Shown: positions 1-12,523, counted from the stretch's first letter. The stretch: 64,000 bases of DNA from Prochilodus magdalenae (GCA_024036415.1 JAMWET010000821.1:1-64000); one strand, 5' to 3'. Notes: generated by a model from the sequence alone, not told the origin. A program made the numbers and translations.

Positions 1-119
1 AAAAGGAAGAAATGGAGAAAACGAGAGAGAGAGACAGACAGAGAGACAGACAGAGACAGAAGAAAATGACATAAAAGAAGAAGAGTAAGAGAATAAAAGA
101 ATGAGTAAAAGAGAAAAAA

Positions 120-124
<5 letters not shown>

Positions 125-180
<56 letters not shown>
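125..180. repeat. (CAGA)n microsatellite at the left edge
   Basis: About 14 uninterrupted CAGA units, preceded from base 1 by purine-rich GAGA/GACA sequence. It sits a few bases from the donor of slc35b1 exon 7 (185-181), inside the following intron. Confidence 0.95.
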
Positions 181-185
181 GTTAC

Positions 186-292
186 CTGTCCTAGTGCGCT
201 GGTGAAACCAAAGAGCAGGATGTTGTAGATGACGCTGGGGTAGCGATCGGCAAAACTCAAGAACTCCCACACCTCACCTGTCCACAGCACAG
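186..292 (-). CDS. slc35b1: slc35b1 coding exon 7
   Basis: The acceptor is CTCCAG next to 292 and the donor GTAAC at 185-181. It encodes [14 protein letters not shown] and [15 protein letters not shown], ending TSALGQ in phase 0. The next exon lies outside the window. Confidence 0.95.
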
Positions 293-3200
293 CTGGAGGA
301 ACACACACAGACTATTTACAGGTCCACAGATCTGACACAAACAAGCCTCTTCTTCTCTACTGGGAAATCTTCAGCTGACAAAGCACGGCTGGGCTGTACC
401 ATACCATCATACAACATCATATCTGGAATGTTCCAGTATCAGATGATACGTGCATTAAGTGTCAATTAATAAAGATGATGACCTGCTCCTCACTGCAGAC
501 TCCAGCTGACTCTTGCTTCTACCTGTGTACAGCTATAAAGCTAAAAATACGTATTACTGTACTTCAGTACCCGTAAAAACTACCAGACCACTGTAACTGC
601 TGGAATGCCAAGTTAACAACATGTCTCTAGCAAACAAATTCAGCACTTGTATCCCATGTTTCTCTGCATTCTGTCTGCCTGAATAAGCGCTGCATGGCTC
701 CAAGTCTCTTCTTAAAAACTTTATTAAACAGGGGCAGTCACACTGAGATTTCCATCTCTCTTTTCCCCAGGAGTGTGTGATGAGATTAAAGTGTGAGGAG
801 CTGAAAGATTAAAAACAGGCGCGTAGCTGAACAGATGCCTCTCAGGCCCAGCCGAGATGGTCTGACCAGCTGCCTGACACCAGCGGGACTGCTCCCTTTA
901 ACACCACCCTCAACACAACCTTCAATGGCTGGCTATAGATATGCTGGAGTATTGGCTCCCCCTGTTGGGGAGCATTAGCAATAGCAGGAATACGGCCTAC
1001 CAAACATCTCAAGAACAGAGCTGGATCTCAGTGTATACCTGCACACACCTTTCATTCTCCTACAAAGCCATTTTTCCTGAAACGGAAAATAGCCTCCCAT
1101 CCTGGCCCCAAGCATGAACATCTCGTATCTGCTTTAATCGAGGGGTTGGGGATACCTACTACACAAAGGTGGAACATGTGCAAGTCATTACAGACTGCAG
1201 ACTGGCAGTGTGGGTCACACAGCGGGTAACAGTGCTTGTGATGTGGTAACAGGGTAAGATTTTGGGCCGCAAGTAAGAATCAGTTCTGAATTTAATTAAG
1301 GTTCTGACTATAGTTAGTTTAGTAGCCTAAATCTAACTATCAGCCATTCTTCCATTCCCTATCCTTTCCCACTACAACCATTCCAAGTTCTACCTGGCCC
1401 TATCCCATTTGGTGCTACAAGGCCATAGGGTGTCTTGTTTCTCACTGTGATTCTCACAAGGGGTGCTCAAGAGCATCCTCTATGTAGATTTCCTCAGATT
1501 CAGGCAAGGCTCAATGAGAGTGGATGGATTTGTAAACAGCTAATGAGTTTGCATTATGCTTGTGATCTACAAAGCCCATTAAAAAAAAAAAAAAAAAAAC
1601 AAAAAAAAAAAAAAAGGTTAGGACATATACAATAAAAATCAAAAATTTGTGATTTGTTCATCACAAAGGAGATTTTCAGTGTTTCTAGTGACCAATAAAT
1701 AATTTAGATACTGACTGTTGCAGTTTTGTCTTCATTATGTATTTTCAAAAGAAGAGAGATCTAGACTGCAGGCAGGCCTCCTTATTGAGGAATGCTTTAA
1801 AATTATATATATGTATAAATAAATATATAAATGAATATATAAATATATATATGAAGATTCCAGAGAACTAACAAATTCCACAGTCATCTTTACAAAAATG
1901 TCCCAAATTTTCCAGAATTCCATGGGTTTCATATGTTGAGGCACTGTAGATAAGCATATTAGCTCATTAAATGCAGACAATGACTGATAACTTTGGGGGC
2001 ACAATACATATATAGCCAAGTGGGATTCTTACGTTTGCTTAAGTTCCAAAAAATGTTCTAATAAACACTGCAGCTTTTGACCTCTCCGTCAACACACTGT
2101 CCACACACATTATGCATTTTACGAGAGATTGCAGTACATCATGACATCATGCATCAGATAACATTAGAGTATCTAAGGTAGCCATGCTTGATTACTTGAA
2201 GCAAAATGTTATTAGGAAATGTATTGCATTTTTATGATCCTCTGTTTATACTTTGTGAATATATGCCCTTATGCTATGAAGGACCGGATCTGCCCAAATT
2301 AAAAATGAATAAATAAATAAATAAAAGACTAAATAAAATTAACATTTAAATTAAAAAACTAGAATTTGTATATATTGCTTGCTTTGATTTTATTTATACA
2401 CTTATTTCCTTTTCTTGCATTTATATAGTCCTCATTTTATTTATTCTTGTACTGTTTATTAATGTTTTATTAATGTCTCCCTTCATTTTATATATATTTT
2501 CTGCATATATTATTTAAACATGGTAATTTTAAAATCTATTTATTTAATACATATTTTTACATAAAATTTAATTTAATTATACATTTAATTATTTTTTTTA
2601 TTATTAATTAATTAATTAATTTATTTATTTCTGTTTTTCTTCTTTCATATGATAATGAGGAGGCGTGTTTTTTTTTATATGTTCAGGCTTAGCAATCAAG
2701 TGCAGAACGACAGGAGTTGATTTCGAGCAGAGCTATGTAGCTTAGCTATGCGTTCGGGTGAAAGACTCTGAGAGGACAAATATCGGGGCGCAGGTCGGTG
2801 TCGGATCTGCTCAGAGAGGCAGCTTCCAGGTGTTGCATGATCTGAATTAAGCAGGGTGGAGGGACGATGAACTACCTCCTCCAAATTTGTGAACGCTATG
2901 GGGTCGATCTCTGTATCAGAAGATGTAGCAAAATGGAACAAACTGTCAGCCACAGCCTCCACTCGAAAGAGTAAATAATCTGCACCTGCATTTTCAGCAG
3001 GGTCAGCTAAAAGTCTCAGGTCTCTTGCTACCTGTTGCCTGTAAGCAGACATTAGTGCACCGTGTTGTTCATAGTTACTGCTGATGGAGCAAGACAATCG
3101 ATCTACGGAATCTGCTGTCGATCAACCAATAGGAATGTTAAGACACACTGACGTCATGGATTGACAGCCACTTTATTACCATAAGGGTAAGGAAAAACAA

Positions 3201-6200
3201 AAATAAATAAATAAATAAATTTATTAATAAATAATTAGGTAAATATATTAATTTAAAATAAAAGTCTTTATTAAGTAACACAAATAACAAAATAAATACA
3301 CATTACACATTTAAGTTTTTTTATTTATTGATATTCTTATTTCTATGCTTATTTATTTATTTTTAGATTTACCATCATTATTTCTTTACCATTTTAATTT
3401 AAGTATTAGTGTTTTATTTATTTTTTTGGTCCTCCATATTATGCATATGTAATGTTTGTTATTGGTTCTTTTCAGTAAATAAACATTTCAAAATATTTGA
3501 GAAAATTACAGAAAATTATAGTTTCTGGATTTCAGAGACATACCCAAGCCCAGCACCAGTGTGGACCACAGGTTCACATTCAGCATCATTTGATTGGCCC
3601 CTGTCTGGAACCGCCCCCTCATATGATCCTGAGCCACACCCGTCAAACCGTCCAGTGTCAGAGACAGGAGCTGCACACACAGGGAACAGAACACGTGTTT
3701 AGTGACGCACCAAAAAGAAATTGCCAGTGCTAACTACAGAGTTAACACTTTAGTGTAAAGACAGCAAACAATGTTTTAATCACTGTTTTTCATTTTCACT
3801 GAAAACTGTAAAGTCGTAGACGTTTTCACCTATTAAATCCTTATCTAATATTTAAATGTCAAAATATTTGGACATTTTTTTCCATATTTGGCTATTTTCA
3901 GTGAATGAACTCTTGGTGCAGCCACATGTCAGACATCAAAAGGTCAAGAAGTGACAGATTCAGATCTAAGCTGGAGTCAAAATCATGAGCATGCATGCTA
4001 TGTAGAGAATAGGGAACAACTGAGGCACTCAGATTGCAGTTCAGGGCATCCTTCCATAAGCACTCACACCTTCTGACTGGTGTTTGAAAACACACTCTGG
4101 CAGTAATGCGGTAATGATCATGCCATTTTAGCACATGATTATTCTCATATAAATAACGGTGATTAATAATTTAACTTAATTTCCTTTTTAACTGGATCCA
4201 TCCGTTTTAGTGCCCTGGAAACACTACTGTACTATTACTAAACAAAACAGGCACCATCACTATGTCACTTCTGAAACATTCATGTTTGGAATAAAGCAGC
4301 ACAGTGACTTACCAGCAGCAATTCTCCAAAGCCAAAAATGTGCTCATCTGAGGTGGTGGAACCCTTATTGGGTTTGTAGAGGAAAAGTGCCACACCAGTG
4401 ACAATCAGGAGCACACAGAGATACTTGGCCATTGGGTACTTCTTTTTCAGAATGGTCACCCCCAGAATCATCACTATGGACAGAAAGACAAAGCTGCAAA
4501 GTGAGTGAAAACAGGAAACATGAGGCATTCATAACAAATGTGTACCAAGCTTCAACACAACACAGACTGCAACACATCCAACATAATGCATGTGCAGATT
4601 GGACAGCTACTTTCTTACCTGGGATAGGTTTACAGGATTTCCCCAACACCTACAAAGAACAAAATGAGAAACTCACATTCCACAGTCATAACAGCTAACA
4701 TATGATCAGCTACATGTTAGTTATTATTAGTATCACTATGTTATTAGTAAGGTTACTTTCACATTTCACTTCACGGCTTCTATGTGTAGCAGGCCATCAG
4801 TATTCAGTGAAGCACATCAGTAGTGGCAAACAAAACTAGGTAAAGTTCCTACAATACACATTTACTGTTCAGAAAACTGATACGTTGAAGCAGACAAAGG
4901 AGAACACAAAACGCTATCAGAAAAAATCTGAACAAAAGGATTTCTACTCAACATTGCACAGACTGAGCTGCACAAACTGAGCTTCAAATAAACAGGGCTT
5001 GTTATACTGCCTTTCTTAACAAGTGAAAACTTGTGTGTACTGATGATGGTCACGTTAATCTCACCGGACAAAAAACCTTGTGTGTTTAAGGTGGTAGGTA
5101 TTTCAGGCTCCTGCAGATTGTGTTGTAGGAGGATAATGGGACTATAAATACCTGGTACCCCTGGAATGCATTGGAATGCATTGGGATTCATGGATTGAAA
5201 GGAGATGGAAATGTAAATGGTTCCAAAGCAGATGTTGAAGATTGGCTAAACGCAGTGACTGCATTTGGGTAAGCCAAAGATCACAGTGTGAAGGAAGCAG
5301 CTGAATCTGCAGGTGTATGGAAGTGTACAGTTATACAGGTCTATCAGCAGCGGCAAAAATCCCAGTCTACAGGAAATTCCTCTCGGAATTGTGCCAGGGA
5401 AGGCATACACCAAACCTGGCTCAACTCCACAATTCTTTGATGCCAAAAACAAAGTGTCTGAACACTAAAGTGGCCCACATAAAGAAACTTGTCCAGTCCA
5501 TGTCAAATCGAACCACAGCTGTTAATCATGCTTGTGGAGGGAATACACACGATTCGGTACGCTACACACACTGTTAGTACGTACACACTATTTTTGTCCG
5601 GTGAGCTTATCATGGGAAAAGCATAGTGTGGTGTAAGGCATCATTATAAAAATTAATATTGTCTTATTGCTCAGTTCGACTTGCACAGCAATCAAATAAG
5701 TTAATGCAGTAACTTTCAATCCATTATTCAAAATAATAAGTCCAATGTAAAGTATTGCTAACCACAAGGAGCTAGTTGGTCCAGCTTGCTTGGTAACGGC
5801 TCCTTTTATCACAGAACAGGTCTGATTCTGGCAGACTGTCTGAGAGACACACTGACAGCACAAGAGAGAACTGACCTGCGTGGGGTAGTTGACATACTGT
5901 AGAGCGGAATTGCTGGACACCATGGCCCCCAGATAGGACAGTGCACACACACCATAGAGCCAGCTCCGTGTGTGGTCTGTCCTGGTACCCTCAAAAATCT
6001 GAATCACTTTTCAGCAAAAGACAAAGAGAAAGGGAAGAATGAGACTGGATACAAAAAGAGGAAAATGCAGGAAGTGTAGCACGGTGATATGAGAGGTATG
6101 CTCACAGATTCGGGCAAAGATAGAATTGATTATGCACTGGATGAAAACGAGAGTAGTGGCATAACGAAACTTCTCCTTTTTCTCCCCCTGGCTGTAGTCT

Positions 6201-7664
6201 CCTCGCGTGCTGAAACACAAAAATGGAATTGCAGAGTTCAAGGGTTAGATCGACGCTTATCTGGCCTCATTGGTTAGCCTAACTGTAACAATAAGTAATA
6301 TTTGCAACAGCAGATTATCATGGTCATAAATATGCAAAAAGGATCCTAACACTCCAAACCTCACTCCCCACAAGGCCAAGCTTAAGAGTGAGACCAAGAA
6401 TCTTTGAGGCTCATGTACAACCTTGAGCAAGCAAGGTTACATTTTAACAAGAGTTTATATACTGCATTAAACTCTGTCATTGGAAAAACATGGGGAATAT
6501 CTAGTTTTCCATTACATGAGTCTTGTCAGCTAAAGCTGTAGTGTCAACTGAAACCAAGACAGGGGCAGAGCCAATGGGGGCCACCCTTCAATGAAGCTTG
6601 GCCACAAAGGGAGACCGTCTGCACCTTTTAAGTTTAAATTTTAAGAGGCTCTACATACTTAATGCACTGCTGTACAAAACACGTGTAAACATAAAACTGT
6701 CCCTTGTGCCTGTAACTTTATAAAATGGCTTTAAAACAGCAGCCTTTGCCTCCTGCTTTCATTCGATGTCATAAAACAGCATCAGTGCCAACTGCATTTA
6801 CTAGTGTAGTAAGTTACAGAAGTGTGTAATTTGGGATTTGGTCTCAGTTGAATTGACATTAAACCTTCTCACCAAGTTTGACAATAAACCTCTATGTGGT
6901 TTGCTGACATCGCCTAAGAATTTTGCCCAACTACCTGTTGATTCTGTCCATTCCCTCCTTATATGACAATAAGGGGAATATGGACTGAAACAATCACTCT
7001 AGTCAGATGAACAGGACTTTGGGGGTCTAATGTAGAACACAATGTCAATGGAAGCACCATCCAAAGTGTAAGACGAGAACAGACAGTTCCAAATCTAGCA
7101 CAGACATCTACAGCACACTTGTACAAAAGGGCATTGGTGGCTCCTGTAATAAGATACCACCACGACAGCAACAGAGCTCCATCACATGAGCAGCGCCTCA
7201 TTCTGGATAAAACAAACAGTGTGAGCCCTGGTGGAGTTTCTAAAGTAGCCTATCACACATGTGCTAAACCCTGCTCTCCCCTGTACCATCTGGTGGTTTC
7301 TGTAATGCTATGGTATGTCTAAGAGACTGTACCACAAGTATGGAACCTTTATGAAACTCAGTTTAAGATTAAACTGCTTTGCATTCTTGTGGGGGGAACC
7401 CAAACATCTAAATGTGTAGCAAGAAAACTACCGAGGTGTCCAACTAAGTGTCCCACCAGTTTACAGAGTTTAAAGTCTTAGGTTGGAAAAGTCTACCTCG
7501 TTTTGTTAAATTCATGTCCATTATAATTGGATACTTATGAGGGGGATCCCATCCACCAACAACAACCCCCACCACTGGGTTATTGTCCCATTCATTGTTT
7601 CATTGTTCATTCAGAGTATCTGCTATCAACAGATATTGAAGAAGAAGAAGAAGAAGAAGAAGAA

Positions 7665-7709
<45 letters not shown>

Positions 7710-8211
7710 AAAGCAAAAAAGGAGAAAAGAAAAAAGAGGAAAAGAAAGAAAATAAAATTACAACAAAAGAAGAATAATAAGAAAAAAGAATTAGAAGAAG
7801 AATGAGTAGAAGAGAAAAAAGAATGAGAAGAAAAAGAAGGAGGAGAAAAAGAAGAAGGAGAAGAAAAAGAAGGAGAAGAATGAGAAGAAGAAGAAGAATG
7901 ATCAAATGAATAAATATTGTATATCTGCATACTGGATAAAGAAAAGCACTGACTGAAACGACTTTAAAAGTTTATTTTTAACCACATAGCAGTAAATTAA
8001 ACAGCCTCGCGCAGTTAGAGCAGCAGTTAGCCTGCGGAGCTAACCTACTATTTAATGAGATGCTAGCACAGCTTAGCTTAGCCACTCACATAGTCTCCTG
8101 TAGTATTCCGTAGTAGAAGTAACAGACGAAGACCCCGCAGAAACAGACGACGAACCGCACTTTCTCACTCTGCCAGAGCGAGCCCTTCACTGCGCCCTTT
8201 CCCGAAACCAT
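186..8211 (-). CDS. slc35b1: slc35b1: solute carrier family 35 member B1 (ER transporter), 3' end beyond the window
   Basis: Coding exons on the minus strand are 8211-8090, 6209-6106, 6006-5876, 4649-4619, 4473-4313, 3670-3544 and 292-186. All have GT-AG borders and phases that fit, giving 261 codons so far. The joined protein follows human SLC35B1 closely: an N-terminal [11 protein letters not shown] segment, [73 protein letters not shown], then [20 protein letters not shown]. These are the hydrophobic helices of a 10-TM drug/metabolite-transporter fold. The last part (FIFMTVVYFGPLTCS and onward in the family) should lie left of base 186. The start is the first ATG in frame; only non-ATG codons extend the frame upstream. 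In mammals the protein resides in the ER membrane, was first named a UDP-galactose transporter relative, and has been reported as an ATP/ADP exchanger. Confidence 0.97.
1578..1615. repeat. A-rich tract
   Basis: Two A runs separated by one C inside the intron between slc35b1 exons 6 and 7. The rest of this intron (293-3543) has no further coding exon that I can support. Confidence 0.8.
2290..2640. repeat. AT-rich low-complexity stretch
   Basis: ATAAATAA and TTAATTAA-type simple sequence. A similar stretch at 3195-3240 lies on the other side of the more complex 2690-3150 segment, so the two bracket it. Confidence 0.7.
2696..3052 (-). CDS. Open frame of about 118 codons, possible transposon-derived fragment
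   Basis: An unspliced open frame in a slc35b1 intron, read from the first ATG at 3052; it is open upstream to 3097 through non-ATG codons. It contains [17 protein letters not shown] and [15 protein letters not shown], which look like amphipathic helices. They loosely resemble, from memory, the N-terminal region of integrase-core proteins that are repeated in fish genomes. The frame ends (LLSFCT, stop) without any catalytic domain, so if it is mobile-element derived it is a fragment. GC content and CpG use are higher than in the AT-rich flanks, and a CCAAT motif lies upstream at 3123-3127. It could also be a chance frame; the function is unknown. Confidence 0.3.
   Translation of the reverse strand: MSAYRQQVARDLRLLADPAENAGADYLLFRVEAVADSLFHFATSSDTEIDPIAFTNLEEVVHRPSTLLNSDHATPGSCLSEQIRHRPAPRYLSSQSLSPERIAKLHSSARNQLLSFCT
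3544..3670 (-). CDS. slc35b1: slc35b1 coding exon 6
   Basis: The acceptor is TGTGCAG and the donor GTATGT. It encodes [35 protein letters not shown] and STLVLGL. Confidence 0.95.
4313..4473 (-). CDS. slc35b1: slc35b1 coding exon 5
   Basis: The acceptor is CCATAG and the donor GTAAGT. It encodes [18 protein letters not shown], the helix [14 protein letters not shown], then [21 protein letters not shown]. The acceptor junction restores a valine codon shared with exon 4. Confidence 0.95.
4619..4649 (-). CDS. slc35b1: slc35b1 coding exon 4 (31-bp small exon)
   Basis: A 31-bp exon encoding [10 protein letters not shown]. The acceptor is TTTGTAG and the donor GTAAGA. The peptide is nearly invariant in the family, so this small exon is well supported. 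Confidence 0.95.
5876..6006 (-). CDS. slc35b1: slc35b1 coding exon 3
   Basis: The acceptor is AAAAG next to 6006; joining gives FARILIQIFEG. It encodes [20 protein letters not shown] and ends at NYPTQ with donor GTCAGT. Confidence 0.95.
6106..6209 (-). CDS. slc35b1: slc35b1 coding exon 2
   Basis: The acceptor is TTTCAG next to 6209. The first base completes ATC (Ile). It encodes [14 protein letters not shown] and the helix [18 protein letters not shown]; the donor is GTGAGC. Confidence 0.95.
7637..7900. repeat. Long GAA/GAAA purine tract
   Basis: Starts as (GAA)n, passes into (GAAA)n and then into imperfect AAG/GAAG repeats, with very few pyrimidines over about 260 bases. It lies in the first intron of slc35b1. 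Tracts of this kind can form triplex DNA. Confidence 0.9.
8090..8211 (-). CDS. slc35b1: slc35b1 coding exon 1
   Basis: Starts at ATG 8211-8209 ([10 protein letters not shown]...) and ends in codon phase 2 at donor GTGAGT (8089-8084). It encodes the short cytosolic tail and the first membrane helix with [10 protein letters not shown]. Confidence 0.95.
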
Positions 8212-9240
8212 AGTGTCGTCCAGTAAAGCCGGTAACACCGGGATAGCCACAGTCGCCGATCCGCTCGGGGGAACCCGTAAGCCCGCGTCGCGCTCCACTC
8301 TCCCGGCCGTGAGGAGTGCGGAAATGGCGCCGCGGTGAGATTAGGCTATTAACGGGGATGTGCAGGGGGCTTTCCCTCTGCCCTCAGCACCCAGCTACCT
8401 CCCGGCTGGCCTGATCTCTGACATATAAAATAGAGCCGGTGTTAGAGACACAGCTGCGTCCACTACCTCCGCGTATCATGTGTCTCGCAGCATCCTGGAA
8501 ACGCCGCCTGATGGTATGCTGAAAACAAAAGGGCTAATGTGCTGCAGTGCTTCGTATGAAGCCCCTCCAGGAGTGCGGACACGGTGACACCTAATTCAGA
8601 GAGTGAACATCATCCGCAGCCTTGACTTAATGGAGCTTCAGCTGCGGCTAAACGGCGAATGAGCGCTGAATGTTTTCATCTTTAACTCAGGAGAGGGACA
8701 TGTAGGACCAAAGGCTGCCCGGAGAGCCCTTACAACATGCCTGCTAGTAGGCGTTTCGGGCACAGTGCACACCAACATGTCATTGTGCTTTAGCTATGCC
8801 TTTATTTCAGCTCCAGCCCCGCGCAGCTGTAATTCAGGGATAATTAGAGGCTCTGGTGATGTTATTTCAGGGCATGTGAAACTCAGAAACAGCGCCCTAT
8901 AAACTTAGATTAAGTCGTTCCACTAACCAGATTTACTTAAACGAGCTCTACATTTATTTCTGATTCCTGAGGCTCTGAATCAGCTGATTTATTTCAGTGC
9001 TGATCTGTAGACTCAGTTAGGCATTAGACTGAGACAGCTACGTAAACACTTAGCGGGTCTTTCCAGATCGAAAGCGCGTGGGAGTTTTACGTCGTGTTAT
9101 GTGGAGGACTTTGATTGGTCCAAATAAGACTAAACTGGGCTGACTCTGACCAATGAGAACGCCGGGAGAAGTCCGAAGGCGTGTCTTCGGGGCCCAAAGC
9201 AAAACTACACGTGTCAGGCAGAAACCCCGCCCCCTTTACT
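8212..9240 (-). promoter_or_regulatory. slc35b1: Likely slc35b1 5' UTR and promoter region
   Basis: This stretch upstream of the start codon is richer in G+C and CpG than the flanking DNA. It holds two CCAAT-type boxes, ATTGG at 9114-9118 and CCAAT at 9150-9154, and an E-box CACGTG at 9208-9213. No TATA box was seen near the start codon. The transcription start is not determined; the CCAAT pair lies 0.9 kb upstream, so a 5' UTR intron or a second upstream promoter is possible. Confidence 0.45.
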
Positions 9241-9833
9241 AATAACTGTTTCTAACAGGCTGTAATGAGAGGAACACTGAACACAGTGTTTAACTGTACT
9301 TGATACAGTACTGTCTGGAATCTCCAAATCTGATTCTCCCTGAGGAAAGCTGATTTCAGAGTTGTGCTTAAATTTGGTATAAATGAAATGTAGATAATGT
9401 CTCTAATATAGTCATATTTTATTATGTTAGCATACATTGGCTAATACAGTCATGCATATTCCGGACATCTATCTAAGTTTCTGCTCTCCCTATGTTGTAC
9501 TTCTTATTTATCTTGGTAATATGATCAGACAACACCCCTTTCTTTGTACTTAATGTGTCAGAATAGTGTTTCTTCTTATACTCCACTTTTATTAGCCTTG
9601 ACCTCAGCACTTAGGAATACATATCTGCACAGTGTGAGGTTAACAGGTATGTAGGTAGGATAGGGTGTGGGTGTTCTGTAATATTGAGGTATTGCCATGC
9701 TCTGTGCACTTTGAGCTAATGTAATCAAAGACAAATGCCTTGTGTGTGAACATACTTGGCTAATAAAGCTTGATTCTAATTCTGAGTAAGCCTCATCATT
9801 ATTATAACGATGATTATGTATTATCATGTACAG
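9241..9833. other. Intergenic stretch, nothing coding seen
   Basis: AT-rich unique-looking sequence between the slc35b1 upstream region and the solo LTR. Only short chance frames are present. Confidence 0.5.
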
Positions 9834-9838
9834 TTAAG

Positions 9839-10276
9839 TGTTACGGCAATGTGTTTTGCCCGTGGCGCGATTCCTCTGTCTCTCGGGGAGGCTGGAAGGT
9901 CTTGATCCTATCTGGCCAGAGAAAACCACTCACAACGGTTCAGGTTGCAAATAGTTCTTCTTTATTTCAGTTACAGTGACGCTTATATACAGTCACATTA
10001 AAGCGCTAAGCAGCGGGCTCATATCTTCTGCTTTCGAATTTCGGTCTTGAGCTTTGATCTGCCCTCTGAGCTGGTATGTTTAGCAATTATGTGTTATGCA
10101 AGGCTTTGCATGTTTGATATTAATGGGTGTTTTGGGTCAGCTTGCCCTGTTCGTGATGTTTTCGCACCCAGAGAGGGCTCATACAGTTCAAGGTGGAGGC
10201 ATGCTCCACTTTGCACTCTGTGCACTGAGTGCACAGAGTGTATGAGGGTGGCTTCGTCCTTTTTTTTGTCCTGACA
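9839..10276 (-). mobile_element. Solo LTR of a retrotransposon, minus orientation
   Basis: A 438-bp element with terminal TG...CA. It is flanked by identical 5-bp duplications, TTAAG at 9834-9838 and at 10277-10281. Read on the minus strand it starts TGTCAGGAC, carries AATAAA near its 3' part (complement of 9957-9962) and ends GTAACA. No internal gag/pol sequence is present, so it is a recombined solo LTR. The superfamily (Gypsy is likely for this end type) is inferred. Confidence 0.75.
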
Positions 10277-10281
10277 TTAAG

Positions 10282-12523
10282 TATCGATTTTTCTTACATT
10301 GAGAACCTCTTTGTCCTGCACTTGTGCTGCTGAATTAATGTGGTCAGCCCATAGTGTTAAATTTCCTCATTTTAAGTCTGTAGGGGAGTATTTCACAAAG
10401 CAAATTTTCTCCAGGAGCCACATAACCAGACTCAAAGTCAAGCCCAATAGGACAGCCCCTCAGCCTTTCTCCTATTGTATAGGCTGGACTTCAAGCCTAA
10501 ATGATCTGGTTAACTGAGAAAACCTGCTTTGTGGAGACACTCAGCGACCATCATAGAAAACGAACCAATCAGATCTGTCAAAATTCCTTTACAATAAACG
10601 CAACAGTGACCATACAGGTTTTTTTACTCTTTTATGTCATCCATCAACATAAACGGAGAGTATAAACAAGATCTTTAACATTTTGCAGCAATTTCATTAG
10701 GGAGAAACAAGGATGGACACTGCTGGCCCATAAAACAACAATAATAAAAAGAAGATGAGTTTACTTTACAAAGAACCGTTTTTTTTGACAGAACAAACAA
10801 AAGAGAAAATGTTGAAATAAACATTCACAGCTAGAAACAAGACGCTGTAATAACTTATTTACAGTTCCTTCTAACAGTGAACAGAGCCTGCTAATGTGTC
10901 GAACTGAAATCTGAGCAAACCTAGGCAAAATATTGTGGAATACAAATGGGTCATATGTTTTAGGCACCTAAAGGCATTCCTTCCTGCATTGTGTCTTAAT
11001 GTCAGTTCAATTAACAACCCTAGCCGTTACATACTGCTCGTAACTGTAGTGATCTTTAGCAGTATATAAGCAACACATGGCACATTTTCTCCTATTTCTA
11101 CACATCAGTGAGATTTCAAATGAGCTGTCAGACACAAACAGCGGAGTCAAAAACACAAACCTGAACTTCAACTGGCTGCATTTAGTGCTATGCTACAAAC
11201 TAACTGTACAGACGCACAGGGGTTCAGACATCGTCTTTATCATATATCTAGTAGATCTAAATGCAAAACACAGTAAATATGCGCTCTGAATATCAAAAAT
11301 AAATTCAGCAAAATACAGCTCTACAGGCATTTATATCTACGAAGTTAAACTTTCAGAAATCAGTGCTTTTGGATTTAACGACCACAATATTTAGTTTGCA
11401 GTATGAAAAATTTCATGTGAATATTATACAAAAGCCTTTTCATTCCAAATACATGCTTCAGAGCAGCCGAGAGGTTTTTACAAAAAACAGTTCAAGATAA
11501 AACAAATTATATCTTAATCATGTATACAATTGTGTTTTCATCTATGAAATGCTAATAAATCGTTTAAAAAAAATCATCAAAAGACTTCAATATAATAAAA
11601 AAATACATCAACATAAACTTCATTGGTCAAATTATGTCATCTGACCCCATGGTATCCAACCCTAGTCCTGCACATGTTAGTCTTTTTCCTGATCCCATCA
11701 CACCTTCACTTATTAGCTAATTCAAAAAGCTCCTTGTGAGTTGAAGTGGGTATGTCTTCACAGGAAAACACAAATATGTGCAGGGCAGGGAGTCCTTCAG
11801 GACCAGGGCTGGGAACCACTGAGCTGACAAATTAACCGGAGAAACGCTGACTTGGGTCAAAAATATCCAAATACGAAACTGTTGTAGTCAGGAGCTACTT
11901 TAATAACAATAATAGTGATAACTATAGTAATAAAAGGGGATGTCAGTTCTGTGGTGGTAAATGAAATATGTTATGCAAAACCAATTTAGTAGGTCCAAGT
12001 CAATTTGATGTCAGTATGTTTTGTAGTAGCAACATCCCATTCCCTTTTAAACAGTGCAGTGGACCTAATATGGCAACACCAGTCTCTCCATGTACTCTGA
12101 ATGTAGGTTCAAAGTCCAGTAAGCCATCACATTTCATGGTTGGCACTTATTTTGTACAGCATTGTGTAAATAAAGTCTGATACACGTGTGATACATTCCC
12201 ATGTGTATTTACCTCATGTATATTTTTCCATTTGGTAATTTAAAAAAGGTTAGCTATCCTATTATGGGATACGTGTGGCCATGCTTAGACATGCAACTGT
12301 CCAGAGTCACAAACCAAAAAAAATGGTTTTAAGCATGTCCTGAGAGTGAGTGTGCTTTCTTGCAGTCCCAAGGTGATAGATTGTCTTCCCTCTTCATCTT
12401 TTCTCCTGATGTCCTGGTTGCTGAAAAATGTGCCACAACTACCAGTGAAATGGCAAACTAGCTTCAGTCCATTACACTTTTGTTATTGAGTTCGTAATTT
12501 GCTGTCTTGTTTCTTACAGCACT
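10282..12523 (-). other. fam117a: fam117a 3' UTR and downstream flank
   Basis: No coding exon was seen. The 3' UTR must start at 12523. A possible ATTAAA signal on the minus strand is the complement of 11899-11904, which would give a 3' UTR of about 0.6 kb; no canonical AATAAA was seen closer. A fold-back repeat occupies 11650-11823. Confidence 0.4.
11650..11823. mobile_element. Fold-back (MITE-like) fish repeat, copy 1
   Basis: The left end, CCAACCCTAGTCCTGCACA, is roughly complementary to the right end, which contains GGACCAGGGCTGGG. I recognise these ends as those of a very common non-coding fish repeat. A relative with similar ends occurs at 44634-44794. Confidence 0.55.

Noticed and set aside
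7600..7930. Minus-strand serine/leucine/phenylalanine-rich frames
   Set aside because: Translation of the purine tract; low complexity only.
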